Assembly: GCF_014204915.1 (NCBI RefSeq)
Contig: NZ_JACHMH010000001.1
Span: 6,535,501-6,599,500 of the forward strand
Reading direction: 5' to 3'
From: Crossiella cryophila
GTDB lineage: Bacteria > Actinomycetota > Actinomycetes > Mycobacteriales > Pseudonocardiaceae
DNA: 64,000 nt
How positions within the stretch are numbered: position 1 is the stretch's first letter; every line of letters starts with the position of its first letter. A program made the position numbers and the translations under genes. Positions 9,499 to 21,600 of this stretch are shown here, in pieces. Under the pieces are notes generated by a model. That model was not told the DNA's origin. It saw only the letters and a list, made by a program, of their open reading frames with translations, and did no database searches.

Positions 9499-12400
9499 TC
9501 ACTCCCCTGCCCCGGCGATGCCGAGTTCGTCCTCGATGAACCGGTAGACGTCCTCGGGCGTGGCCCAGTCGTCCTCCGGTGTGCTGCGGGTGGTCCAGTC
9601 GGCCAGCAGGTCGCGCAGCCGTTGCGCCACGGCTTCCCGTTCGTCGCCGGTGACCTCGGCGGTGGCCAGGCTCGCGCCGAGCCGGTCCAGTTCGGCCAGC
9701 ACCCCTGGTTGTCCGGGTTCGGGGGCGGCGACGCCGAGTTGGCCGCCGAGGTGGGCGACCAGGTCGGCCACGGTCGGGTAGTCGAAGACCAGGGTCGCGG
9801 TCAGCCGCAGCCCGGTGGCCCCGGAGAGGCGGTTGCGCAGTTCGACCGCGGTCAGCGAGTCGAAGCCGAGTTCCTTGAACGCCTGACCCGGATCGAGGTC
9901 GGCGCCCGAGGCGTGGCCGAGTACCGCGGCGGCGTGGCCGCGCACCAGGTCGAGCAGGTGGCGGCCGCGTTCGGCTGCGGTCAGTCCGGCCCAGCGGCGG
10001 GTGAAGGCGTCCTGCTGTTCCTCGCCCGCGATCCGCCGTGCGGGGGTGCCGCCGGTGAGTCCGCGCAGCACCGGGGAAAGGCCGGTGCCGCGGCGCAGTG
10101 CGGCCGGGTCCAGGCGGGTCAGGCCGAGCACCGGTTCGGCCGCAGCGAGGGCCCGGTCGAGCAGGCCGAGGCCCTGGGGCACGGACAGCGGTGGCAGGCC
10201 GGAGGCGTTCATCCGGCGCAGGTCGGCCGCGGAGAGGGTGCCGGTGAGCCCGACCTCGGGGGTCCAGCCGCCCCAGGCCAGGGACACCCCGGACAGGCCG
10301 CGGGCCCGGCGCCACTGGATGAGGGCGTCGGTGAAGGTGTTGGCGGCGGCGTAGTTGGCCTGTCCTGGCGCGCCGGTGATCCCGGCCAGGGAGGAGAAGA
10401 CCGCGAACAGCGGCACGTCGCCGAGCAGTTCGTGCAGGTGCCAGGCGGCGTCGACCTTGGGCTTGAGCACCCGGTCGAGGCGTTGCGGGGTAAGGGATTC
10501 GAACACGCCGTCGTCGAGCACGCCCGCGGTGTGCACCACTCCGCCCACCGGGTGGTCGGCGAGCAGTGCGGCCAGCGCGTCCCGATCGGAGACGTCGCAG
10601 GCGGCCAGGGTGACGTCCGCGCCCAGTTCGGTCAGCTCGGCCACCAGTTCCAGCGCGCCCTCCGCCTCCTTGCCGCGACGGCTGACCAGCAGCAGGCTGC
10701 GGATCCCGTGCTGGGTGACCAGTTGCCGGGCGGTATGGCCGCCAAGGCCGCCGGTGCCGCCGGTGATCAGGACCGGGCCGTCGGGCCGGATCGGGGCCGG
10801 TGGGGTGAGTACGAGTTTGCCGATGTGCTTGGCCTGGCTCATGGTGCGGAACACCGAGCGGGCCTCGCGCAGGTCGGTCACGGTCACCGGCAGTGGGTGC
10901 AGGGTCCCAGCGGCGAACAGGTCCATCAGCTCGGCCAGTATCTCACCGATCCGGTCCGGGCCGGCGTCGATGAGGTCGAAGGCCCGGTACTCGGCGGCGA
11001 CGGACTCCGGGTCGCGGATGTCGGTCTTGCCCATCTCGATGAACCGGCCCCCCTCGGCCAACAACCCGAGCGAGGCGTCCACGTACTCACCGGCGAGGGA
11101 GTTGAGCACCACGTCGATGTCCCGGAAACGCTCGGCGAACTCCAGCGACCGCGAGGACGCGATGTGTTCCTCGTCCAGGCCCATGGACCGCAGCGTGTCC
11201 CACTTGCCCTCGCTGGCGGTGGCGAAGACCTCCAGCCCGAATTGCCTGGCAAGCTGGATCGCCGCCATGCCAACCCCGCCGGTTCCGGCGTGTACCAACA
11301 GTTTCTCGCCGCGGCGGACTCGGGCGAGGTCGACCAGGCCGTAGTAGGCGGTCATGAACACGATCGGCAGCGCGGCCGCGTCCGGGTAGTCCCAGCCCTC
11401 GGGCAGCGGGGCGAGCAGCCGGTGGTCGGTGTCGGCCAGCGGCGCGAACGCCGAGGGCACCATGCCGACCACCCGGTCGCCGGGGGCGAACCTGGTGACG
11501 CCGTCGCCGACCGCCACCACCACCCCGGCCGCCTCGCCGCCGAGCGGGCCGGCGTCGCCGGGGTACATGCCGAGGGCGTTGAGCACATCGCGGAAGTTGA
11601 GCCCGGCGGCCCGCACGGCGAGCCGCACCTGGCCGGGGCCGACGGGTTCGGCGAGGTCGGGCGCCGGCACCAGGGTGAGTGCGTCGAGGGTGCCGCCGCC
11701 CGCGGTGTCCAGTCGCCACGGTCCGGGCGGCGGGACCAGGGTCGCGGTCTCCCTGGTGAGGCGCGGGGTCAGCATTGTGTTGCCGCGCACGGCGATCTGG
11801 GCTTCGCCGGTGGTGAGTGCGCGGGCCACCTCGGCGAGATCGGGTTCGGTGCCGGCGGGCAGGTCGACCAGGGTGATCCGGTCCGGGTTCTCCGCCTGGG
11901 CCGAGCCGACCAGGCCCCACACGGCGGCGGCTGGCAGGTCGAGCACGGGTTCGACCGCGCCCCGGGTGAGCACGACCAGCCGGGCCGCGCCGAGGCGGGG
12001 TTCGGCCAGCCAACGTTGGAACTGGGCCAGCACCCACGCGGTGGTCTCGTGCACCAGCGCCGGGGTGGGTTCGGGGCAGGCGGGCACGAGCAGCACCACG
12101 CAGGGCGGCACCGGCATCCCGTACCCGACCGCGGTGGCCAGTTCGGCCATGCCGACGTACTCGCCGCCGCCGATCACCGCCCAGTCGCCGGTGTGCCCGG
12201 CCTTGTCCCCGGCCTGGGCCGGGATCCAGCTCGGCGCCAGCACGACGGTGTCCGCGGCCTCGGCGGTGATCTCGCCCGCGGGCAGCGGGCGCAGGACCAG
12301 TGAGCCGATGGTGAGCACGGGTGCGCCGTCGGGGTCGGCCACGGTCACCGCGAGCTGGTCGCCGCCGGTGCGGGTGAGTCTGGCCCGGACCCGGGTGGCC

Positions 12401-15400
12401 CCGGCGGCGTGCAGCACCACATCGGTGAGGGTGAACGGCAGCAGGCCCGTGTCGGCCGGGTCGAGTCCGGCGAAGGCGGCCGCGTGCAGCACCGCGTCGA
12501 GCAGGGCCGGGTGCAGGCCGTAGCCACCGGCGGACAGCTCGGGCAGCTCGGCCTCGGCCCACACCTGGTCGCCGTCGGCCCAGGCCCTGGTCAGGCCCTG
12601 GAAGGCGGGACCGTAGGCGACATCGGCGGGTTCGCCGTAGCCGCCGCGGGCGTCCACTTCGGTGGCACCGACCGGTCGGTCGGCGAGGGTTTCGACGGTG
12701 GGTGCGCCGGTGGTGAGCAGGCCGGTGGCGTGCCGGGTCCACTGGTCGGCCCCGGCCGGGCAGGAGTGCACGGTGAAGGTCCAGCCCGCCGCGGACTCGG
12801 TGAGCAGCACCTGCACCTCACAGCCGCGTTCGGGCAGGGCCAGCGGGGCTTCCAGGATGAGTTCGGCGAGCCGGTCGCAGTCCACCGCGTCACCCGCGCG
12901 CACGGCCAGTTCGACCAGGCCGGTGCCGGGGAAGACGATCTGGCCGCGGACCTGGTGGTCGGCCAGCCAGGGGTGGGTGCGTGGGGAGAGCTTTCCGGTG
13001 AGCAGCACCTCGCCGGAGCCGGGCAGCCGGACCACCGCGCCGAGCAGCGGGTGCTCGGCCGAACGCAGGCCCGCCCCGGCCACGTCGCCCGCGGTGTGCG
13101 TTTCCGGCCAGAACCGCTGGTGGGTGAACGGGTAGGCGGGCAGGTCGACCCGCTGCGCGCCGGTGTTGGCGAACAGCGCGGCCCAGTCCACCGGCACACC
13201 CGCGGTGAACAGCCGGGCGGCGGCCAGCACCGGGGCACTGTCCTCGTCGGCACGCAGCAGGGCCACCGCCTCGACCTCGGCGCAGCGCTGGGCGGAGGCG
13301 GCGAGTGCGCTGCCTGGGCCGACCTCGACCAGGGTGCGGGTGCCGTGTTCGGCCAGGTAGGCCACTGCCTCGGCGAACCGGACGGGTTCGCGGACCTGGC
13401 GCAGCCAGTAGCCGGGGTCGGCCAGGTCAGCGGGTGCGCCGGTCAGGGTGGAGATGATCGGGAGTTGCGCCGGCCGCCAGTCCAGGGTGCGCAGGACCCG
13501 CTCGAACTCGGCGAGCATCGGCTCCATCCGCGCGGAGTGGAAGGCGTGCGAGACCTTCAGCCGCGAGGTCCGGCGATCGGCGAAGTTCGCCACTGCGGCA
13601 AGGACTTCGGCCTCTTCACCGGAGAGCACGACCGAGCCGGGTGCGTTGACCGCGGCCAGGCTGACCCGCTCGGACAGCAGGCCGGTGACCTCCTCCTCGG
13701 TGGCCTCGACGGCGATCATCGCGCCACCGGTGGGCAGGGCCTGCATCAGCCGGGCCCTGGAGGTCACCAGGGTGCAGGCGTCGGCCAGGGACAGCACCCC
13801 GGCCACGTGCGCGGCGGCGACCTCGCCAACCGAGTGCCCGACCAGGTGGTCGGGACGCACGCCCCAGGACTCCAGCAGCCGGTACAGCGCGACTTCCAGC
13901 GCGAACAGGGCGGGCTGGGCCCAGCCGGTGTGCTCCAGGAGTTCGGCGTCCGCGCCCCACAGCACGTCCAGCAGCGGCCGGTCCAGGTGCGGATCCAGCT
14001 CGTCGGCGACGGCCAGGAGTGCCTCGGCGAACACCGCCGAGCGCAGGTAGAGCCGCCTGCCAGCCAGCAACCGCTGTGCGCCTTGACCACTGAACAGCAC
14101 GCCGACGCCGGTGCGCCGGGCAGCCGCGCCCTCGACCACGAGTGCGGCGGGGGCGCCCTCGACCAGGGCCCGCAGGCCGGTGCGCAGTTCGTCCCGGTCA
14201 GCGCCGATGACGACCGCTCGGTAGGCGAACCGGGATCGCCCGGCCAGGGTGTGGCCGACGTTCAGCGGGCCCAGGTCGGTGTCGAGCAGGCGGGCGGCCT
14301 GGGCCCGCACGGCCTCCGGGGTGCGCGCGGAGAGCACCCAGGGCACCGCGCCCCTGGCCAGTCCGGCGGCGGGGTCGATCTCGGCTTCCTCGGCCGGTGC
14401 CGGTTGCGGGGCTTCGAGGATGACGTGCGCGTTGGTGCCGGAGACCCCGAAAGAGGAGATGCCCGCACGGCGCGGGTGATCGGTCCGCGGCCACGGCGTG
14501 GACTCGGCGAGCAGCTCGACCGCACCCTGGGTCCAGTCCACTTTGGACGATGGTTCGTCGATGTGCAGGGTGGCGGGCAGCAGGCCGTGCCGCATGGCCT
14601 GGACCATCTTGATGATCCCAGCCACGCCCGCCGCCGCCTGGGTGTGACCGAGGTTGGACTTCAGCGAACCCAGGTAAAGCGGGGTCTCGCGGTCCTGGCC
14701 GTAGGTCGCGAGTACCGCCTGCGCCTCAATGGGGTCCCCTAGCACGGTGCCGGTGCCGTGGCCTTCGACAGCGTCCACTTCGGACGATTCGAGCCCGGCG
14801 ACGGCGAGGGCCTGTCGGATGACGCGCTGCTGGGATGGGCCGTTGGGGGCGGTGAGGCCGTTGGAGGCGCCGTCCTGGTTGACCGCGCTGCCGCGGACAA
14901 CGGCCAGCACCTCGCGACCCTCGCGGACCGCGTCAGAAAGTCGTTGCACGACAAGCACACCGACGCCTTCGGACCAGCCGGTGCCGTCCGCACTGTCGGC
15001 GTATGCCTTGCAGCGGCCGTCCGGGGCGAGTCCGCCCTGCTGGGTGAAGCCGACGAAGGTGTCCGGGCTGGCCATCACGGTCACCCCGCCGACCAGCGCC
15101 ATCGGGCATTCCGCGCCCCGCAACGCCTGTGCGGCCAGGTGCAGGGCGACCAGCGAGGAGGAGCAGGCGGTGTCGACCGTCATGGCCGGGCCTTGCAGGC
15201 CGAGGGAATAGGCGACCCGGCCGGAGGCCACGCTCTGCGAGCCGCCGGTGATCAGGTGGCCGGCGATGTCCGCGCTGGCCCGTCCGGCGAGTTCGGCATA
15301 GCCGGAGCCGAAGGCCCCGACGAACACCCCGACCGGTTCCCCGGAGAGCGTGGCCGGGTCGATGCCCGCGTGTTCCAGGGCCTCCCAGGAGGTTTCCAGC

Positions 15401-15663
15401 AACAGCCGCTGCTGCGGGTCCGCGGCCAGGGCTTCACGCGGGGAGATGCCGAAGAACGCGGCGTCGAACTCGGCCACGCCGTCGAGGAAACCGCCGTGTG
15501 CGGTGACCGAGTCGGCGAGCAGGCCGTCCAGGTCCCAGCCCCGGTCGGCCGGGAAGGCGGAGATGCCGTCGCGGCCACTGGCGACCAGGTCCCACAGTTC
15601 GTCGGGGGTGCGCACGCCGCCGGGGAAGCGGCAGGCCATGCCCACGATCACGATCGGGTCCTC
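9499..15663 (-). other. PKS module 7: KS-AT(malonyl)-DH-ER-KR-ACP plus C-terminal docking
   Basis: The AT has GHSVGEVAA and HAFHSARMEPM (malonyl). Its glycine loop reads GQGAQRLLAGRRLY where siblings have RLGMG. The DH keeps His in DHQVRGQIVFPGTG and Asp in HPALLDAVLHA. The ER spans about residues 4639-4949, with the NADPH motif HAGTGGVGMAAIQ. The KR has LDD and GQANYAAANTF. The ACP is GFDSL. A full reductive loop predicts a methylene. A 75-nt stretch of the ER (11278-11352) is identical to the ER of module 9 (131-205). Confidence 0.92.
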
Positions 15664-18600
15664 GGCCACCGGGGCGAGCACGGCGGCCGGCGCGACCGGG
15701 ACCGGCGCGACGACCGGGGCGTCGCCGAGCCGGACGGCCAGGTGGGCGGCGAGTTCGGTGATGGTCGGGTAGTCGAAGACCAGGGTCGCGGGCAGGGTGA
15801 GGCCGGTGGCCGCGGTGAGGCGGTTGCGCAGTTCCACCGCGGTCAGCGAGTCGAAGCCCAGCGCGCGGAACTGCTGCTCGACCTCCACCGCCAGTGGATC
15901 GGTCAGGCCGAGCACTGCGGCCACGTGCGCGCGCAGCAGCTCGTGCAGGAACTCGGCGCGGGCACTGACCGGGACATCGGCCCAGCGGGCGGCGAAGCCG
16001 TCCAGGCTGCGACCCGCGACCGGGCGGGCCAGTGGTGCGGGAGCGAGTGCGGCCAGGGCTGGTGGCAGGTCCTCGCGTTCGCGCAGGGCGGCGAGGTCCA
16101 GCCGGGTCAGGCCGACCACCGGGTCCTCGGCGCGCAGGGCCAGGTCGAACAGGGCCAGGCCCTGCGGCACCGACAGTGGCGGCAGTCCGGAGCCGGTCAG
16201 CCGCCGGATGTCCACTTCGGACAGTCCGGCGGTGAGGCCGCCCTCGGGTGTCCAGGCGCCCCAGGCCAGGGAGATCCCGGACAGCCCGTGCTGACGGCGC
16301 CAGCGGATCAGGCTGTCGGCGAAGGCGTTGGCGGCGGCGTAGTTGCCCTGTCCGGCGTTGCCCAGGGTGCCCGCCAGTGAGGAGAACACCGCGAACAGCG
16401 GGACATCGCCGAGCAACTCGTGCAGGTGCCAGAGGCCGTCGACCTTGGGTGCGAGCACCGCGTGCAGCCGGTCGGCGGTGAGCGAGTCCAGCAGGCCGTC
16501 CTCGACCACACCGGCCGCGTGCACCAGCCCGCGCACCGGGTGGGCGGCGAGCAGGGCGGCGACGGTGTCCCGGTCGGACACGTCACCGGCCACCACCGTT
16601 GTGCTGGCCCCGAGTTCGGCCAGTTCGGCGACCAGGTCCGCGCCGCCACCGCGGCGGCTGAGCAGGACCAGTTCGGTGACTCCGTGTTCGCGGACCAGGT
16701 GCCGGGCGAGCTGCGCGCCCAGGCCGCCGGTGCCGCCGGTGATCAGCACCGGGCCCTCGACCGGGACCGGTTCGGCGGTCGGGGTGCGGCGGGCCAGGCG
16801 GGGGGCCAGGACCTTTCCGCCGCGCAGTGCGATCTCGGGTTCGCCGGATCCCGCGACGGCGAGGGCCGCCTCGGTGTCCGCGTCGGTGTCGACCAGGGTG
16901 ATCCGGCCCGGGTGTTCGGCCTGGGCCGAGCGGACCAGGCCGTGCACCGCGGCGGCGGGCAGGTCGGTGACCGGGTCGGCGGCTCCGGTGCGCACCGCGC
17001 CCCGGGTGAGCACGACCAGCGGGGCGCTGGCCACGTTTGACCGCAGCCAGTCCAGGGTCTCGGCGACCCGGGTGTGCGTGGCGGTCACGACGTCTTCGCC
17101 GGTGTGCGCGGGGATTTCCAGCAGCAGGGCCGATTCCGGGGCGGGACCGGCTGGCACCTCGACCCAGTCGGCGGCGAGGACCTCGGCGTCGGCGGCGGTG
17201 AGTGCACCGGCGGGCAGTGGGCGCAGGGTCAGTGCACCGATGGTCAGCACGGGGGTGCCGGTGTTGTCGGCGATCGCCACCGCGACGGTGTCGGGTGCCG
17301 TGCGGGTGAGCTGTGCGCGGACCCGGGTGGCGCCGGTGGCGTGCAGGGCGAGGTCGCCGAGGCGGAACGGCAGCAGCGCGCCGGCTGGTTCGAGTCCGGC
17401 GAACCGCACGGCCTGCAGCACAGCGTCCAGCAGGGCCGGGTGCACGCCGTACGCGCCGGTCTGGCCTTCGGGCAGTTCGACCTCGGCCCAGACCCGATCG
17501 TCGCGCTGCCACACCGAGGTCAGGCCCTGGAAGGCCGGTCCGTAGGCGACGTCGTTCTCCGGGCAGTAGCAGTCGGACAGGTCCACGGATACGCCGGTGG
17601 GCGGCCAGTCGACCGTGGCGGCGGGGGCGGGATCGGTGCTGAGTTGGCCGGTGGCGTGCCGGGTCCAGTCCGGTGCGCCCTCGGGCCGGGCGTGCACGGC
17701 CAGGTCCCAGCCGGTGCCGCGCGGGGTGAGCGCGATCCGCAGCTGGCAGCCGCGTTCGGTGAGCACCAACGGCTCGGCGAACACCAGTTCGGTGAGCGCG
17801 GTGGCCCCGACGGCGTCGCCCGCGCGGGTGGCCAGCTCCACAAAACCGGTGCCGGGGAACACGATCGCGCCCTTGACCAGGTGCTCGGCCAGCCAGGGCT
17901 GGGTGGCCAGGCTGATCCGGCCGGTGAGCAGCAGCCCGCCCTCGGGCAGGGCGACAGCGGCGGCCAGCAGCGGGTGCGTGACGGCGGTGAGTCCGGCCGC
18001 GGTGACGTCACCGGCGGTGGCGGCCGGGTCGGGCCAGAACCGCTGGCGCTGGAAGGCATAGGTCGGCAGGTCCACCGCGTGCCCGTTGGGCAGCAACGTG
18101 TTCAGGTCGACCGGCACACCCCGGCTGAGCAACGCGCCCGCACCCGAGACGACCGCCCGCGACTCGTCCGCCGTCGCCAGCAGCGGCACCGCGGTCACCT
18201 CCGCGGCACGCTGGGCGAGCGCGGCCAGGGTGCCGCCCGGTCCGGCCTCGACCAGGGTGCGCACGCCCTGATCCGCCAGCCAGGCAACACCATCGGCGAA
18301 CCGGACGGTCTCCCGCACCTGCCGCACCCAGTAGTCCGGAGTGGACACCTCGGCGGGTTCGCCGGTCAGGTTGGACACGATCGGGAGCCGCGCGGGCTGC
18401 CAGTCCAGTCCGTCCAGGACCTGCCGGAACTCGGCCAGCATCGGTTCCATCAGCGGCGAGTGGAAGGCATGCGAGACCTTCAGCCGCGAGGTCCGCCGAT
18501 CGGCGAATTTCGCTGCCGCGGCAAGCACTTCGGTCTCCGCGCCCGCGAGCACCACCGAGTCCGGACCGTTGACCGCGGCCAGCGACACCGTGTCGGACAG

Positions 18601-21600
18601 CAGCCCGGCGACCTCTTGTTCAGTCGCCTCCACCGCGATCATCGCGCCGCCCTCCGGCAACGCCTGCATCAGCCGGGCCCGTGCGGACACCAGCGCGCAC
18701 GCGTCGGTCAGCGAGAGCACCCCGGCCACGTGTGCCGCGGCCACCTCGCCAATCGAGTGCCCCAGCAGGTAATCCGGCCGCACACCCCAGGACTCCAGGA
18801 GCCGGAACAACGCCACTTCCACCGCGAACAACCCGGGCTGCGCCCAGCCGGTCTGGGCCAGCGCGGCGGGGTCCTCGCCCCAGAGCACATCCCGCAACCG
18901 CGGGTCCAGCTCGGCGGTGACCGCGTCGAATGCCTCGGCGAACACCGGGTAGGCGGCGTAGAGCCCCTGGCCCATACCCAGTCGCTGTGCCCCCTGGCCG
19001 CTGAACAGCACGGCCACTCCCCCGGTGGCCACCCGGCCCTGGGCGACCTGCGCCGCGGGCAGTCCGGCGGCCAGTGCCCGCAGGCCCGCCACCAGTTCGG
19101 CCTGGTCCGCGCCGGTGACCACGGCGCGGTGGTCGAAGCGGGCGCGGTGGGCCAGGGTCCAGGCGGTGTCGGCGATCGAGTGGTGTTCGGTCGCGGCCAG
19201 GCGGGCGGCTTGGGCGGCCACCGCCTCGGGTGTGCGGCCGGACAGCACCCAGGGCAGCACCCCGGTGGACGGCGTGGGTTCCGGCTCCGCCACGACGGGT
19301 GCTTCCAGGATCACGTGCGCGTTGGTCCCGGACACCCCGAAGGAGGACACCCCGGCCCGGCGCGGACGCCCGCTCTCCGGCCACGGCGTTGACTCGGTGG
19401 CCAGCACGATGTCGCCGTCCGCCCAGTCGACCCGGGAGGACGGTGCGTCCACGTGCAGGGTCGCGGGCACAACTCCGTGCCGCAGCGCCATGATCGTCTT
19501 GATCACCCCGGCCACACCGGCGGCGGCCTGGGTGTGACCCAGGTTGGACTTCAGCGAGCCGAGCAGCAGCGGGGTGTCCCGGTCCTGCCCGTAGGTGGCC
19601 AGCAGTGCCTGTGCCTCAATGGGATCACCCAGCACGGTCCCGGTGCCGTGCGCCTCGACGACGTCCACATCGGACGGTCGCAGTCCGGCCGCGCCCAGTG
19701 CCTGCCGGATCACCCGCTGCTGGGCCGGGCCGTTGGGCGCGGTGAGTCCGTTGGAGGCGCCGTCCTGGTTGACCGCGCTGGATCGCAGCACCGCCAGCAC
19801 CCGGCGGCCGTCCCGCACCGCGTCGGAAAGTCGTTGCACCACCAGCACACCGGCACCCTCGGACCAGCCGGTGCCGTCCGCACCATCCGCGAATGCCTTG
19901 CACCGCCCGTCCGCGGCCAGCCCACCCTGCACGGAGAACCCGATGAACGCGTCCGGGGTGGCCATCACGGTCACGCCGCCGACCAGGGCCATCGAGCACT
20001 CACCGGACCGCAACGCCTGCGCGGCCCAGTGCAGCGCGACCAGCGAGGAGGAGCACGCCGTGTCCACGGTGACCGCGGGCCCGTGCAGGCCAAGGGAATA
20101 GGCCACCCGGCCGGAGATCACGCTCTGCGAGCCGCCGGTGACCAGGTGCCCGGCCGAGTCCTGCACCGAGCGCACCGCGACCTGGGTGTACCCGGACTCG
20201 AACGCGCCCACGAACACGCCGACCTGGCTGCCGGCCAGGGACAACGGGTCGATCCCTGCGTGTTCCAGTGCCTCCCAGGAGGTCTCCAGCAGCAGCCGCT
20301 GCTGCGGGTCGGTGGCCAGTGCCTCGCGCGGGGAGATCCCGAAGAAGGCGGCGTCGAATTCGCCCACCCCGCCGAGGAATCCGCCCCGGTCGGTGGTGCA
20401 GACCTCGGTCAGTTCGGCCAGGTCCCAGCCGCGGTCGGCCGGGAATCCGGTGACGGTGTCCCGGCCCTCGGCGACCAGCCGCCACAGCGCGTCCGGGCCG
20501 TCGATCTCGCCGGGGAACCGGCAGCCCATGCCGACGATGACGATCGGGTCCTCGGCCACCGGGGTCAGCACCGGCACGGCGGCCACCGGGGCCGGGGCGT
20601 CGCCCAGCAGCACGGCCAGGTGTCCGGCCAGCGCGGTGACGTTCGGGTAGTCGAAGACCAGGGTCGCGGGCAGGCGCAGGCCGGTCACCGCGGCGACCCG
20701 GTTGCGCAGTTCGACCGCGGTCAGCGAGTCGAAGCCCAGTTCCCGGAACGCCTGGCCGACCTCGACCTGTTCGGGTGCGCCGTGGCCGAGCACAGCGGCG
20801 ACGTGCCCGCGCACCAGCTCCCGCAAGAACCCGGCACGCTCCGGAACGGGCACCGCGGCCCAGCGCCCGGCGAAGCTCGCGGCGTCCGCGCGGTCCGCGC
20901 CGGCGACCCGGCGGCGCACCCCGGCCGGCACGATCTCGCGCAGCACCACCGGGAGGTCGTCCTGGGCGCGCAGGCCGGTCAGGTCCAGGCGGGTCAGGCC
21001 GAGCACGGGTTCGCCGCCGAAGGCCCGGTCGAACAGGGACAGTCCCTGGGCCACCGACAGTGGCGGCATGCCGGTGCCGTGCAGCCTGCGCAGGTCCACT
21101 TCGGACAGTGTTCCGGTCAGTCCGATCTCGGGCGTCCACGCGCCCCAGGCCAGGGAGGTGCCGGCGAGGCCGAGCTGGCGGCGGTGGGTGATCACGGCGT
21201 CGGCGAAGACGTTGCCCGCCGCGTAGTTGGCCTGGCCGGGGCTGCCGAGCTGGCCGGACAGCGAGGAGTAGACCAGGAACAGCGGCACGTCGCCGAGGAG
21301 TTCGTGCAGGTGCCAGGTGGCGTCGACCTTCGGCTTGAGCACACCCGCGAGTCGTTCGGCGGTGAGCGCGCCGAGCACACCGTCGTCGAGCACGCCCGCG
21401 GTGTGCACGACGCCGCCGACCGGGTGTTCGGCCAGCAGCGCGGCCAGGTCGTCCCGGTCGGAGACATCGCAGGCAGCCACGGTGACCTCGGCGCCCAGCT
21501 CGGTGAGTTCGGCGGCCAGTTCGGGGGCGTGGCCGCGGCGGCTGACCAGCAGCAGGCTGCGGATTCCGTGCTGGCTGACCAGGTGCCGGGCGGTGAGCCC

